In this document: in pieces, positions 9,044 to 17,639 of the stretch
Layout: each line of letters starts with the position of its first letter
Numbering within the stretch: position 1 is the stretch's first letter
DNA from: Helicobacteraceae bacterium
GTDB lineage: Bacteria > Campylobacterota > Campylobacteria > Campylobacterales > Sulfurimonadaceae
Length of the DNA: 64,000 nucleotides
Reading direction: 5' to 3'
Assembly (NCBI GenBank): GCA_013138865.1
Contig: WTBY01000052.1
Span: forward strand, 25,302 to 89,301
Notes under the pieces: generated by a model
What the model was told of the DNA's origin: nothing
What the model saw: only the letters and a program-made list of their open reading frames with translations
Databases searched by the model: none
Program-made: the position numbers and the translations under genes

Positions 9044-9958
9044 TTATTTTCTCCCTTTTTTTGTTTTTCTATCTATCATGTTTACGATTAGCTCAATTTT
9101 TTTCTTATTAAAATTGAGCCCCTGTTTCTCTTGTTCTGGTGTTGCAAAAGCTGGAATACCATTCACCTCTAAAGCAATATATTTCTCTTTTTCAAGATCA
9201 TAAATAATGTCAACCCCAGCAATATCAAGTCCACAAACTTTAGTAGCTTTTTTTGCTAACGCTATTGCTTCATCGTCAGCTTCTCGTAGGAATACACTTC
9301 CTCCACTTGTAACATTTGTACGCCAGTCAGTTCCACTCGCTTTTCTTCCATAACAACTAACAAATTCACCATCAACTATGTCAATTCTAAAGTCTGTATT
9401 GTCATATTTTATAAATTTTTCTACATAGAAAAAACGTAAATCCATCTGATTTAAAAATGGCATTAACATATCAAGGTTAGCCTCATTCTCTATAAGTGTT
9501 AGTCCGACACCACCCCAACCATCAGTTGGTTTATAGACCATTTTATCCCACTGTTTTATGATTTTCTTCAAATGATGCCCGTCATCTCTATGGCAAAGTT
9601 CATAATCAGCAGTATTTAACCCATTTTGACGAAGCAAAAATGAAGTTTGAAATTTATCTTCAGTTAACATAAAAGATTCATAAGAGTTGATCATTGGAAC
9701 AACACGGTTAAGTGCTTGATACAAGTACATTTGGTACTGAGTTTGCTCACCTGCATTGTAAGAAAAGAAGAGATCTAACTCATCTAACTTCACATCATTA
9801 TGTAAAATATGATTATTTTTAGCGATTGCATTTCTCAAGTTTACATTATTAACTGTCTCAATGTTACGCTCTTTAAGTTTTTTGATAATTTTTTTACCAA
9901 TCTTCTTACCACCGCCATTCTCATAAAGCCACATTCCAATCGTTCTTTTACTACCCAT
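9044..9958 (-). CDS. ATP-grasp ligase, RimK/LysX-like
   Basis: The 304-residue protein has the ATP-grasp layout: a Rossmann-like N-terminal part with SFMLTEDKFQTSFLLRQNG, the ATP-binding strand MVYKPTDGWGGVGLTLIE, the central YVEKFIKYDNTDFRIDIVDG, the glycine loop TNVTSGGSVFL, and a metal-binding end GVDIIYDLEKEKYIALEVNG. This resembles RimK/LysX/CphA-type carboxylate-amine ligases. Paired with a second, larger ATP-grasp gene and flanked by M20 and M14 peptidases, it most likely makes or extends a peptide-like compound. Its start shares a base with the M20 gene stop. Substrates are not readable from sequence. Confidence 0.88.
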   Translation of the reverse strand: MGSKRTIGMWLYENGGGKKIGKKIIKKLKERNIETVNNVNLRNAIAKNNHILHNDVKLDELDLFFSYNAGEQTQYQMYLYQALNRVVPMINSYESFMLTEDKFQTSFLLRQNGLNTADYELCHRDDGHHLKKIIKQWDKMVYKPTDGWGGVGLTLIENEANLDMLMPFLNQMDLRFFYVEKFIKYDNTDFRIDIVDGEFVSCYGRKASGTDWRTNVTSGGSVFLREADDEAIALAKKATKVCGLDIAGVDIIYDLEKEKYIALEVNGIPAFATPEQEKQGLNFNKKKIELIVNMIDRKTKKGRK

Positions 9959-11058
9959 TATAGACCCCCATGTTTTTGATGATGTAAAAGAATTTTTTCC
10001 ATCATATTAATTCTTTGAGCAAAACTACTCTTCAAAGCTCTCTCATTAGTAGTGTGATCACCATCTCCAAAAGGTCCAAAACCATCTAGCGTTACAACCC
10101 CACTTGAAGCAACTATATTAGCATCACTAACACCGCCTCGACTCTCTGTTTGTATAGACTCACCGATGATCTTCTCTAAAGATTTAATAAGAGCTGTCTG
10201 TTTCTCATTTGGTTCCATAACATCTCTTTGGATAAGACCACTTAGTGTTGAGACTGTACCATCAACATAGGAGTTCTTGGTAATGTCATTAAGTGCTTTT
10301 AAAAGGCGATCTCTTTCTGAGTTTTTTGTGTAACGGATCTCTAAAAGCATTGTGCATTTTGGGCTTATTGTGTTAGCACCTATGCCACCCTCTATTTTTC
10401 CTACATTTACAGTTGTACCGATCTTTAGATCTGTTAGTTTTGTTAACTCTTGAAGTTTGTAAGATGCTTCAAGGTTTGAATTGATACCTTTGTCATAGCT
10501 TGTTCCTGCGTGAGAAGCTTTGCCATCGATCGTAATTGTGTAAGTTCCAACACCTTTACGTCCTGTTACAACTTCTAGATTTTTTCCAGCTGCTTCAAAA
10601 ACAAAACAGTAGTCATAGTTTGATGCAATTTTAGAAGTTAAAAGTTTAGAGTCATCACTCCCTGTCTCTTCATCACTTACAAGTAAAAAATCTATATTTT
10701 CTATTTTTTTAGTTTGTGAGAAAACTCTACGTAGAGCTTCTAAAGCGACTAGGTTTCCACCTTTCATGTCACAAACACCCGCACCATAAACCCACTCTTC
10801 ATCTTCACTATAACTTTCAAAAACACCTTCTGCAAAAACAGTATCGTTATGTCCTAAAAAAAGTATTTTTTGTAATGAAGTTTTTGGTGATGTGTAGAGA
10901 GTGTGGTTGCCTATATGTCCGCGTTCATGAGAGTTCTCACTAAAACCTAGTGAAACAAGCCAAGATGTCATAAGAGAGTTAACCTCATTAACACCAGCAC
11001 TATTTTTTGTATAAGAATTTACTTCAACTAAGTGTTTAAGATCCTCAAAATAGTTCAT
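9958..11058 (-). CDS. M20-family metallopeptidase, carboxypeptidase G2-like
   Basis: The 366-residue protein has the M20 di-zinc site: His/Asp in FLGHNDTV, the bridging Asp in GAGVCDMKGG, the Glu-Glu pair in LLVSDEETGSD, Glu in FVFEAAG, and the last His in FGDGDHTTNE. The dimerisation domain contains GKASHAGTSYDKG. This is the ArgE/DapE/CPG2 class, which removes a C-terminal or N-acyl group by amide hydrolysis; the GRKGVGTYTI segment is CPG2-like. It is the second gene of the minus-strand string, 40 bases after the aldolase/SDR gene and sharing a base with the first ATP-grasp gene. Substrate is probably an amide made or tailored by its neighbours. Confidence 0.88.
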   Translation of the reverse strand: MNYFEDLKHLVEVNSYTKNSAGVNEVNSLMTSWLVSLGFSENSHERGHIGNHTLYTSPKTSLQKILFLGHNDTVFAEGVFESYSEDEEWVYGAGVCDMKGGNLVALEALRRVFSQTKKIENIDFLLVSDEETGSDDSKLLTSKIASNYDYCFVFEAAGKNLEVVTGRKGVGTYTITIDGKASHAGTSYDKGINSNLEASYKLQELTKLTDLKIGTTVNVGKIEGGIGANTISPKCTMLLEIRYTKNSERDRLLKALNDITKNSYVDGTVSTLSGLIQRDVMEPNEKQTALIKSLEKIIGESIQTESRGGVSDANIVASSGVVTLDGFGPFGDGDHTTNERALKSSFAQRINMMEKILLHHQKHGGL

Positions 11059-11098
11059 TAGCTTACCTTTAATGAAAAGTATTTTACACTACTTAGAC

Positions 11099-13060
11099 TT
11101 AAATTATTCGATCGCTTCCACCATCGATCGCAACTTGGCTTCCTGTCGTTTTTGCAAATGGTTTTGATGCCATTGCACAAACCAACTCTGCAACATCACT
11201 TGATTTAATTTCAGTTTTTAAAACATTGTTTGTTTTGTACTCTTGAACACTCATTCCATAGTGTGAAGCTCTCGCTTGTAAAACTTCTTCCGTCCAGATC
11301 GCTGTGTCAAAAACTGCGTGAGGGTGAAGTGTATTGACTCTAACGCCAAACTCTCCAAGCTCTAATGCAGCGATACGAGCAAGTTGAGTCTGCCCTGCTT
11401 TTGCTACTGAATATGCAGCAGCACCTTTTCCTGGAGCTGGAAAGTTTTTAGAAGCTACCATTACGATCGAAGGTTTAACTCCTAACTTTAAGAGCGGTGC
11501 GCTCTCTTTTATAAGTTTTTGGTGTGAAGTTAAGTTTACTGCTAAACTTTTCTCCCAGTTCTCATCACTTAAAGAGTCTAAGTTTTCACTTGGTGTAAAG
11601 ATCCCTGCATTACTTACTACTATGTCTAAGCCACCAAATGCTTTAACACAAACTTCGATCGCATTTTTAATATCTTCGCTCTTAGTAAGATCACATTTAA
11701 CACCTATAAAGTCAGCTCTGTTAAACTTACTCTCAACATCTGGATTTATGTCAAGTGCTACAACAGCGCAACCACGTGAGCTAAGCTCATTTGCGATCGC
11801 TTCACCTATTCCACTAGCAGCGCCTGTTACGATTGCAACCTGTCCACTGAACTCTGGAGAACTTGAGCTTTTTTTGAGTTTTGCTTGTTCTAGTGACCAG
11901 TACTCAACTTCAAAAATATTTGCTGCACTTAAAGCTCTATAACCACCTAGCTTTTCAGCTCTTAAGATAGCCTCAAAAGTATGATCGTTAATATCTTTTA
12001 TGATATTTGCCTCTTTAGCATTTTTACCAAAAGAGAGAGTTCCCTCATTTTTTAAAATTGCAAAGTTTGGAGCTGAGTTTAAAATAGTTTCATCTTTTTT
12101 ATTTGTATTAAAATACTCTACATACTCATTTGTGTAATTTTTAAGATCTGCTACAAAATTATCACCCAAAATAGTAGGAGTTCTTTTTGTACGAATAACA
12201 TGATCTGGAGTTAAAGGTCCTTGAGTTGCAATCTTTTCTATGTTCTGTTTTGAAAACTCGATCGCTTCATTTGAGTCATTTAAAATAGAGATCGTTGCAT
12301 GTCCCTTAAGACGTGAAACTTCTGCTCTTATTTGAGCCAATTTTAATAACTTTATAGTTGAGTTTTGCTCTGAAGCTGTAGAGGTAGCTCCCTTAGTTTC
12401 TAAATATTTCTCAGCTTTATCAACTAACTCTATAGTTTTTTCATATGATGCTTTAGCGTCATCATTAAAAGTAAATAGACCATGATTCATAAGAACCATT
12501 CCCTCTAGTTTTGTCCAGTCAACATCTCTAGTCATATCGTAAATTAGTTTAGCAAGAACAAATCCTGGCATAATGTAAGGTATAACTAAAACACTATCTC
12601 CATAAAGTTCATTAATTTTTTTCTCACCATTCTCAGTATTTGTGATCGTTACAACTGCGTCTGTATGAGTATGATCAACAAATTTAAAAGGTATGATCGC
12701 ATGCAAAATAGCTTCAACAGAAGGGTTTGGAGCCGATGGATTAGTCATAGCAAGACGTTGGTATTTAACCATATTTGGATCGTCTAACTCATTAAGTTCT
12801 GCCATTTTAAGTAACATTTCCATCTTAACAGGAGCAAAACCAGCGCCTTCGATCGTAGCTAGATCCCAACCACTACCTTTAACATATAAAATGTCTTCAA
12901 CATCTCCAAAAAGATTTGTCGCTGTTGACTTTACAGAAGTATTTCCACCACCATGAAGTACTAAAGAGCTATCTTGTCCTAAAAGACGTGATGTATAAAC
13001 TCTTAAGTCTAAATCACTCTTACATTTACTCGCTTCACTCTCATTCCATAAACTTTTCAT
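11099..13060 (-). CDS. Bifunctional class II aldolase / short-chain dehydrogenase (RhaD-ADH-like)
   Basis: This 653-residue protein is a natural fusion. The N-terminal ~370 residues form a class II aldolase/adducin domain with metal-binding HTHTD and NHGLF motifs. The C-terminal ~250 residues form an SDR with the NAD-binding TGAASGIGEA, NAG (VVSNAGIF) and catalytic YSVAKAG motifs. The architecture matches the rhamnulose-1-phosphate aldolase/lactaldehyde dehydrogenase-like family, but no other rhamnose genes are near, so the real substrate is uncertain. It appears to be the first gene of the long string, followed after 40 bases by the M20 peptidase. The coding sequence is strikingly rich in GATC: 13 between 11,101 and 12,300. 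Confidence 0.85.
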   Translation of the reverse strand: MKSLWNESEASKCKSDLDLRVYTSRLLGQDSSLVLHGGGNTSVKSTATNLFGDVEDILYVKGSGWDLATIEGAGFAPVKMEMLLKMAELNELDDPNMVKYQRLAMTNPSAPNPSVEAILHAIIPFKFVDHTHTDAVVTITNTENGEKKINELYGDSVLVIPYIMPGFVLAKLIYDMTRDVDWTKLEGMVLMNHGLFTFNDDAKASYEKTIELVDKAEKYLETKGATSTASEQNSTIKLLKLAQIRAEVSRLKGHATISILNDSNEAIEFSKQNIEKIATQGPLTPDHVIRTKRTPTILGDNFVADLKNYTNEYVEYFNTNKKDETILNSAPNFAILKNEGTLSFGKNAKEANIIKDINDHTFEAILRAEKLGGYRALSAANIFEVEYWSLEQAKLKKSSSSPEFSGQVAIVTGAASGIGEAIANELSSRGCAVVALDINPDVESKFNRADFIGVKCDLTKSEDIKNAIEVCVKAFGGLDIVVSNAGIFTPSENLDSLSDENWEKSLAVNLTSHQKLIKESAPLLKLGVKPSIVMVASKNFPAPGKGAAAYSVAKAGQTQLARIAALELGEFGVRVNTLHPHAVFDTAIWTEEVLQARASHYGMSVQEYKTNNVLKTEIKSSDVAELVCAMASKPFAKTTGSQVAIDGGSDRII

Positions 13061-13153
13061 TATTTACCCTATTTAATTTAATTGAACCCTCTGAACAATT
13101 ATAGCAGTTTTAATACACTAAGGGCAATCTTGATTTTTGCTCTATTTTCAGAC

Positions 13154-13720
13154 TCATCCATCATTTGAGATTATTGTAAAAATTCCTGCTCCACCGCCTG
13201 ATGCTACAACATTATTCTCAGTAGTAGACTTTGATGTTTCTATACTAAGAAGCGTAGAAGCTGAAATAACTGTTTTTCCTGCTTGAACAACTAATGCACC
13301 TAAATTACCTGAAGTTAGTATTTGTTCAGTTATAAAATATGCGTGAGTCTCCGGTGTAATCATAATGCCATTTGTACTATTTTCATCTTCATCTAAAGAG
13401 TGGTAAAACTGCTTAATAGCTATAGATGTAGCATCATGTATATTTGAAGTTAGTCCAGCGATGTATTGAGGTGAAACCTTGCCACTTGTTGGTCCAATAG
13501 TCATACTACCTATTGTTACACTACCTACTTTAAATGTTGTTGTTTCACCCTTTACATGATGAAATTCACCATTACTTGATGTTATCCCACTGTAACTAGC
13601 GGAAGAGTAAGCAATACCACCAACTTTAATATCACTACTAGAACTACTCTCAGAACAACCCATTAGAAACATTGCGCTAAAAGCTATGAATAGACAAATT
13701 TTATAATTTAATTTTAGCAT
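13154..13720 (-). CDS. Small putative lipoprotein, paralogue of neighbour
   Basis: The 188-residue protein has a lipoprotein signal (hydrophobic segment ending LMGC, with Cys at about residue 22) followed by a serine-rich linker. Residues ~33-125 share a module with the upstream lipoprotein: a G-x-F-x-Y/H-x-x-G-x-T-x-x-x-K-V-G strand pattern followed by HSLDEDENSTNGI, where the neighbour has HSLDHDNDSSNGI. The Asp-rich D-x-D/N-x-S-x-N-G stretch looks like a calcium-type loop. Function is unknown. It sits 12 bases downstream of the larger paralogue and is probably cotranscribed. It is likely anchored to a membrane facing the periplasm or surface. Confidence 0.75.
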   Translation of the reverse strand: MLKLNYKICLFIAFSAMFLMGCSESSSSSDIKVGGIAYSSASYSGITSSNGEFHHVKGETTTFKVGSVTIGSMTIGPTSGKVSPQYIAGLTSNIHDATSIAIKQFYHSLDEDENSTNGIMITPETHAYFITEQILTSGNLGALVVQAGKTVISASTLLSIETSKSTTENNVVASGGGAGIFTIISNDG

Positions 13721-13732
13721 TATTTTTACCTT

Positions 13733-14890
13733 CTATATCTTTTTTACAAATTCCATAATAACACCAAACTCAACACTATTCAAGTAATTTTCATCGTAAG
13801 GTTTTTTATGTGCATCAAGACTGTTGTAAATTGTTGTTGTGGTTGCACCGATCCAGTGTGTTCCACCATTAATTACGATCATATAATAGCTGTTTGGATT
13901 AGTAATTATATCACTAATATTACTCTTAATACTATAGGTTGTACTCTTAATTGAAGCAAATTTATCTATAAGCAATATCTCATTATTTACCATAGGAAAC
14001 ATTGTTTCAACAGCACTTTTATCAACATACATATTAACTAGTTTTACACCTTGTGTTGGTGCTATTTCTACAACACTACTTGGAAGTGATTCTGGTCCAC
14101 CATTTACAGAAAGAACAGCTGCATGAGTATAAAGAGTTGGCACGTCATAAGAGAAGTTTGCAGGTAGGCTATCAGCAGTATAGTTACTTAGTTGAGCAGT
14201 TCTCATGGCACTCCATACTGGAATAATATCACCTCTATACGAGTAGTTTTGATGTAATATTTCTTTACAAAAAAGAAGTTGTCTAATACCACAAGTATCA
14301 TCATTATCTGGTTGGTTAAATAGATCATCTCCTAAGGCATCAAGTTTCGCTTTAGTGTTATCATTTAATTTTGCTGTTGTTACTGATTGTGAGCTCAAAT
14401 GTTTATTTATAGTTGCTTCATCTTTAACTTGACCTTGAAAATCTGAACCTATTTGAATACCAACATGTTGTACTAAGTCAGCTAGATCACTACTGTTTTG
14501 AGGTACTGATATAGTTCCTTTTGTGTTAATTGCAGCAACAACTTTAGGATCTATTTGAATTCCATTGCTAGAGTCGTTGTCATGATCTAATGAATGTAGC
14601 AACATTGCACTTTTTATATCTGTTAGTTGATGATAAGGTGCGGAAGAACTCATAACTGGGATTGTTGGAAGAGTGATACCACCAACTTTACAAATAGTAG
14701 TTTTACCATCTTCATAAGTAAAAGTTCCGCTTGAGTCTGTCGTGGTTGTTGTATTACCAGAGGTGCACTTTAAACCACTTACCGCACTATCAATGTAATA
14801 AGCAGTGTTTTCAGTAGGTGCAGCAGAGTTTCCACAACCACTTAGTACGATCGCAACTGTAACACTTAATGACATTAGTTTTTTATTCAT
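13733..14890 (-). CDS. Putative lipoprotein with calcium-loop-like module
   Basis: The start is placed at the ATG at 14890, because a GAGGATTC ribosome site precedes it and a lipoprotein signal (MNKKLMSLSVTVAIVLSGC) begins there; a longer frame to 14974 exists but would bury the signal. The protein has 385 residues. After the lipid-attachment Cys comes the SGxFxYxxGxTxxKVGG strand pattern and HSLDHDNDSSNGI, both shared with the smaller lipoprotein downstream. The C-terminal 200 residues are unrecognised and end with a region containing HWIGATTTTIYN. Similar tandem modules occur in proteobacterial surface lipoproteins. Function is unknown. Confidence 0.75.
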   Translation of the reverse strand: MNKKLMSLSVTVAIVLSGCGNSAAPTENTAYYIDSAVSGLKCTSGNTTTTTDSSGTFTYEDGKTTICKVGGITLPTIPVMSSSAPYHQLTDIKSAMLLHSLDHDNDSSNGIQIDPKVVAAINTKGTISVPQNSSDLADLVQHVGIQIGSDFQGQVKDEATINKHLSSQSVTTAKLNDNTKAKLDALGDDLFNQPDNDDTCGIRQLLFCKEILHQNYSYRGDIIPVWSAMRTAQLSNYTADSLPANFSYDVPTLYTHAAVLSVNGGPESLPSSVVEIAPTQGVKLVNMYVDKSAVETMFPMVNNEILLIDKFASIKSTTYSIKSNISDIITNPNSYYMIVINGGTHWIGATTTTIYNSLDAHKKPYDENYLNSVEFGVIMEFVKKI

Positions 14891-15209
14891 TTTGAATCCT
14901 CGTATTACACTACAAGTATGCCTAAAGAGTTTGTCAAACTTTGTCACCTTGTAAATTTGTGCTAAAGTTAGCACCTTTTTCTGAAGTGCTAACTTAAATT
15001 CATAAGATTTATGTCTAAATCTATTGCAACTTTTGAAATACTCTAATTTGTAACCCTTATTTATTTTAACTTAGAATTACTTAATTGTGAGTATGAATAT
15101 ATGTTACCACTTCAGTCCATAAATTTAAAAACTAAAGTAACTAAAAATATAAAATATCCTTTAAACAATATGTGTTATACTCTCAAAATTTTAAATAAAA
15201 GGCATTTAT
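14891..15209. other. 319-base divergent intergenic region with a perfect inverted repeat
   Basis: This gap separates the minus-strand lipoprotein genes from the plus-strand peroxiredoxin gene and should hold both promoters. It contains a perfect 10-bp inverted repeat, AAGTTAGCAC / GTGCTAACTT, at 14965-14974 and 14986-14995 with an 11-base loop. The repeat could be an operator or a hairpin in the lipoprotein 5' region. A likely promoter element for the peroxiredoxin gene is listed separately. The rest is AT-rich with no ORF I would support. Confidence 0.5.
15173..15181 (+). promoter_or_regulatory. Putative extended -10 element for peroxiredoxin gene
   Basis: The sequence TGT followed by TATACT matches an extended -10 element and sits about 29 bases before the ATG. 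No clear -35 is seen, as is usual for Campylobacterota sigma-70 promoters. No PerR or Fur site was confirmed. Confidence 0.45.
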
Positions 15210-15806
15210 ATGTTAGTAACAAACAAAGCTCCAGACTTCACAGCAGACGCAGTATTAGCGGATGGTACAATCGTTGATAATTTCAACCTATACGAAAACT
15301 TTGGTGAAAAAGGTACTGTACTATTTTTCTATCCACTAGATTTTACTTTTGTATGTCCTTCAGAACTTATCGCTTTTTCTCATAGAGTTGAAGACTTCAA
15401 AGAACGTGGTATTAATGTAATTGGTGTATCTGTTGATAGCCAATTTTCTCACTTTGCTTGGAGAGAAACAGCTGTTAACAATGGTGGTATAGGACGTGTT
15501 AAATACCCACTAGTTGCTGATTTAACTAAAAACATTGCTCGTGAGTATGATGTTCTTTTAGGTGACAAAGTTGCACTTCGTGGTTCATTTTTAATTGATT
15601 CTGATGGAACTGTTCGTCACGCTGTTGTAAATGATCTTCCATTAGGTCGTAACATCGATGAGATGCTACGTATGGTTGATACTATGCTTTATACTAACGA
15701 GTTTGGCGAAGTTTGTCCTGCTGGTTGGGTTAAAGGTGACGAGGGTATGAAAGCCTCTACTGAAGGTGTTGCTGAATACTTAGACAAAAACGCTGACAAA
15801 CTTTAA
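15210..15806 (+). CDS. Typical 2-Cys peroxiredoxin (AhpC/TSA family)
   Basis: The 198-residue protein carries the peroxidatic Cys in FYPLDFTFVCPSE, the conserved Arg-containing region, and the resolving Cys in GEVCPAGW near the C-terminus, with a length normal for AhpC/Prx1-type enzymes. It reduces hydrogen peroxide and organic peroxides, probably using thioredoxin, since no ahpF is adjacent. It is monocistronic: its own promoter lies in the 319-base gap and a strong terminator follows immediately. In microaerophilic Campylobacterota this is a main peroxide defence. Confidence 0.96.
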   Translation: MLVTNKAPDFTADAVLADGTIVDNFNLYENFGEKGTVLFFYPLDFTFVCPSELIAFSHRVEDFKERGINVIGVSVDSQFSHFAWRETAVNNGGIGRVKYPLVADLTKNIAREYDVLLGDKVALRGSFLIDSDGTVRHAVVNDLPLGRNIDEMLRMVDTMLYTNEFGEVCPAGWVKGDEGMKASTEGVAEYLDKNADKL

Positions 15807-15820
15807 TCTTCATAAATATT

Positions 15821-15844
15821 AAGGCTCTTTTTTGAGCCTTTTTC
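15821..15844 (+). terminator. Rho-independent terminator after peroxiredoxin gene
   Basis: A perfect 7-bp stem AAGGCTC / GAGCCTT with a six-T loop is followed directly by a T run, 15 bases after the stop codon. Confidence 0.9.
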
Positions 15845-15916
15845 TTCCTCTAATTTTTAATTAATGTTACTTCTGCTATAAACCTTTCAACAATTTAAAT
15901 AATAGGTAAAAAAACT

Positions 15917-16177
15917 ATGCCACTTTTAATAAATAATGAATGTATTGCGTGTGATGCTTGTAGAGAAGAGTGTCCAACTGAAGCTATTGAAGAGGGCGAT
16001 CCGATCTATATAATAGAACCAGAACTTTGTACTGAATGTGTAGGTTCTTATGATGAGCCAAACTGTATAGCTGTTTGTCCAGTTGATTGTATTATTTCTG
16101 ATAAAGATAACTCTGAAACAGTAGCAGAACTTAAATACAAGTATGACAAACTAATAGCTCAAGAAGAAGAAGAGTAA
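15917..16177 (+). CDS. 2[4Fe-4S] ferredoxin, YfhL-like
   Basis: The 86-residue protein has two cysteine clusters: CIACDACREECP near residues 9-20, and CTECVGSYDEPNCIAVCP, in which the second cluster has the enlarged spacing between its second and third Cys typical of the YfhL/Alvin family. These bind two [4Fe-4S] centres for low-potential electron transfer in the cytoplasm. The C-terminus is acidic. It ends one base before the Ppx/GppA start codon, so the two are cotranscribed, although no functional link is known. A GGTAAAAAAAC stretch precedes the ATG. Confidence 0.93.
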   Translation: MPLLINNECIACDACREECPTEAIEEGDPIYIIEPELCTECVGSYDEPNCIAVCPVDCIISDKDNSETVAELKYKYDKLIAQEEEE

Positions 16178-16178
16178 C

Positions 16179-17639
16179 ATGGCAAAACGTACAGCCATTA
16201 TAGATATAGGGTCTAACTCTATTCGCTTGGTTGTTTACGAAAAAAGCTCTCGTTTTGCTTTTCGACTTCTTCATGAAGTTAAAAGTCGTGTGAGACTTAG
16301 TGAAAATGCTTATCAAAATGACTTATCACTTCAAGAAGAAGCTATGCAACGTACTGTTGATGCACTAACTTGCTTTAGTGATATCATTAACTCATATAAA
16401 GCTAGAAAAGTTTTATGTGTTGCAACTTCTGCTCTTCGTGATGCTCCAAATAAAAATGACTTTATAGCACGTGTAAAAGAATCTTCTGGTATAAATATTA
16501 AAGTTATCTCTGGTGAAAAAGAGGCTTACTTTGGTGCTCTCTCTTGTGCACTTTTATTGCCTCATAAAGATGCTATAAGTATAGATATAGGTGGTGGATC
16601 TTGTGAAATTGCACTTATTAAAGATAGCAGTATAGATCATACACTCTCACTTAAGTTAGGAACAGTTCGACTAAAAGAGCTATTTTTAGACAGTGGTGAT
16701 ATTGATGGTGCAAAAAAATATATACGATCTAGTTTAGAATCATTAGAAATACCAAAAGATTTAAAAGTTATAGGTGTTGGTGGTACTTTTAGAGCCTTAG
16801 CACAGATAATTATGCAAAATTCAAAATACCCTCTCGATAAGCTACATGGTTTTAGTTTTAATATAGATGAGTTTAAACTTTTAGCAAAAGATATTTTAGA
16901 TGCTAACAAATCTAAATTAAAAACACTAGGTGTTAAAAAAGATCGTTTAGATGTTATTCAATCAGGTACATTAATTTTACTAGAACTTTTAAAATACTTT
17001 AATACCAAAGATTTAGTTACAAGTGGTGTTGGAGTTAGAGAAGGTGTTTACCTCGCAGACTTACTTCGTAACTCTAAACATAAATTTCCTGCTAACTATA
17101 ATCCATCTGTTCGTTATCTACTTGATGTTCATAACATACAAGACGAGAGAACAAACTCTATGGCTAAAATTTCTAAAGCTATTTTTGAAGCAATTAATAG
17201 CACAGAGTTACATGAAAAATATAAAAGAGTAGTTGTAATTGCATCTAAACTCTCTAAAGTAGGTTCATCTATCCACTACTACTCTTATCATAAACATAGT
17301 TTTTATATGATTCAGAGTGCTTTAGAGTATGGTTTTACACATGAAGAAGTAGTTTTAATCTCTATGCTCGCTCGTTTTCAAAAAAAGAAATACCCTAACG
17401 ATGAGTTTATAAACAAGTTTGAAACTCTTTTACCAAACGAGAGAGTTTTAAAGCTTCTTACATTTATAGTAACACTTTCTAGTATGTTAAGTATAAATAG
17501 TTCTAAACACTCTAAAATGAATATATCTTTTAATAACGATATTTTAGAAGTAGGTTTTGAAAATTTAAATACTCATCTAATAAAAGAACAAGTATTAAAA
17601 CTAACTATGCCAGATGGCATAGAGGTTAAAATTAGTTAG
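16179..17639 (+). CDS. Exopolyphosphatase / pppGpp phosphohydrolase (Ppx/GppA)
   Basis: The 486-residue protein shows the ASKHA-type phosphate loops: DIGSNSIRLVVYE at the N-terminus, CVATSALRDAPN, EKEAYFGAL, and IDIGGGSCEIALI. A helical C-terminal domain follows from about residue 310. The family hydrolyses inorganic polyphosphate or pppGpp; the sequence alone does not separate the two. The start lies one base after the ferredoxin stop. The 3' end overlaps the convergent leuA gene by 8 bases, leaving no room for a separate terminator. Confidence 0.93.
   Translation: MAKRTAIIDIGSNSIRLVVYEKSSRFAFRLLHEVKSRVRLSENAYQNDLSLQEEAMQRTVDALTCFSDIINSYKARKVLCVATSALRDAPNKNDFIARVKESSGINIKVISGEKEAYFGALSCALLLPHKDAISIDIGGGSCEIALIKDSSIDHTLSLKLGTVRLKELFLDSGDIDGAKKYIRSSLESLEIPKDLKVIGVGGTFRALAQIIMQNSKYPLDKLHGFSFNIDEFKLLAKDILDANKSKLKTLGVKKDRLDVIQSGTLILLELLKYFNTKDLVTSGVGVREGVYLADLLRNSKHKFPANYNPSVRYLLDVHNIQDERTNSMAKISKAIFEAINSTELHEKYKRVVVIASKLSKVGSSIHYYSYHKHSFYMIQSALEYGFTHEEVVLISMLARFQKKKYPNDEFINKFETLLPNERVLKLLTFIVTLSSMLSINSSKHSKMNISFNNDILEVGFENLNTHLIKEQVLKLTMPDGIEVKIS

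Noticed and set aside
11099..13060. Calling the aldolase/SDR fusion part of a rhamnose catabolic operon
   Set aside because: No rhamnose isomerase, kinase or transporter is nearby; the neighbours are peptide-type enzymes.
15210..15806. Overlapping antisense or nested frames in core genes such as leuA, ffh, gyrA and the surface protein gene
   Set aside because: All are shadows without start context or recognisable domains.
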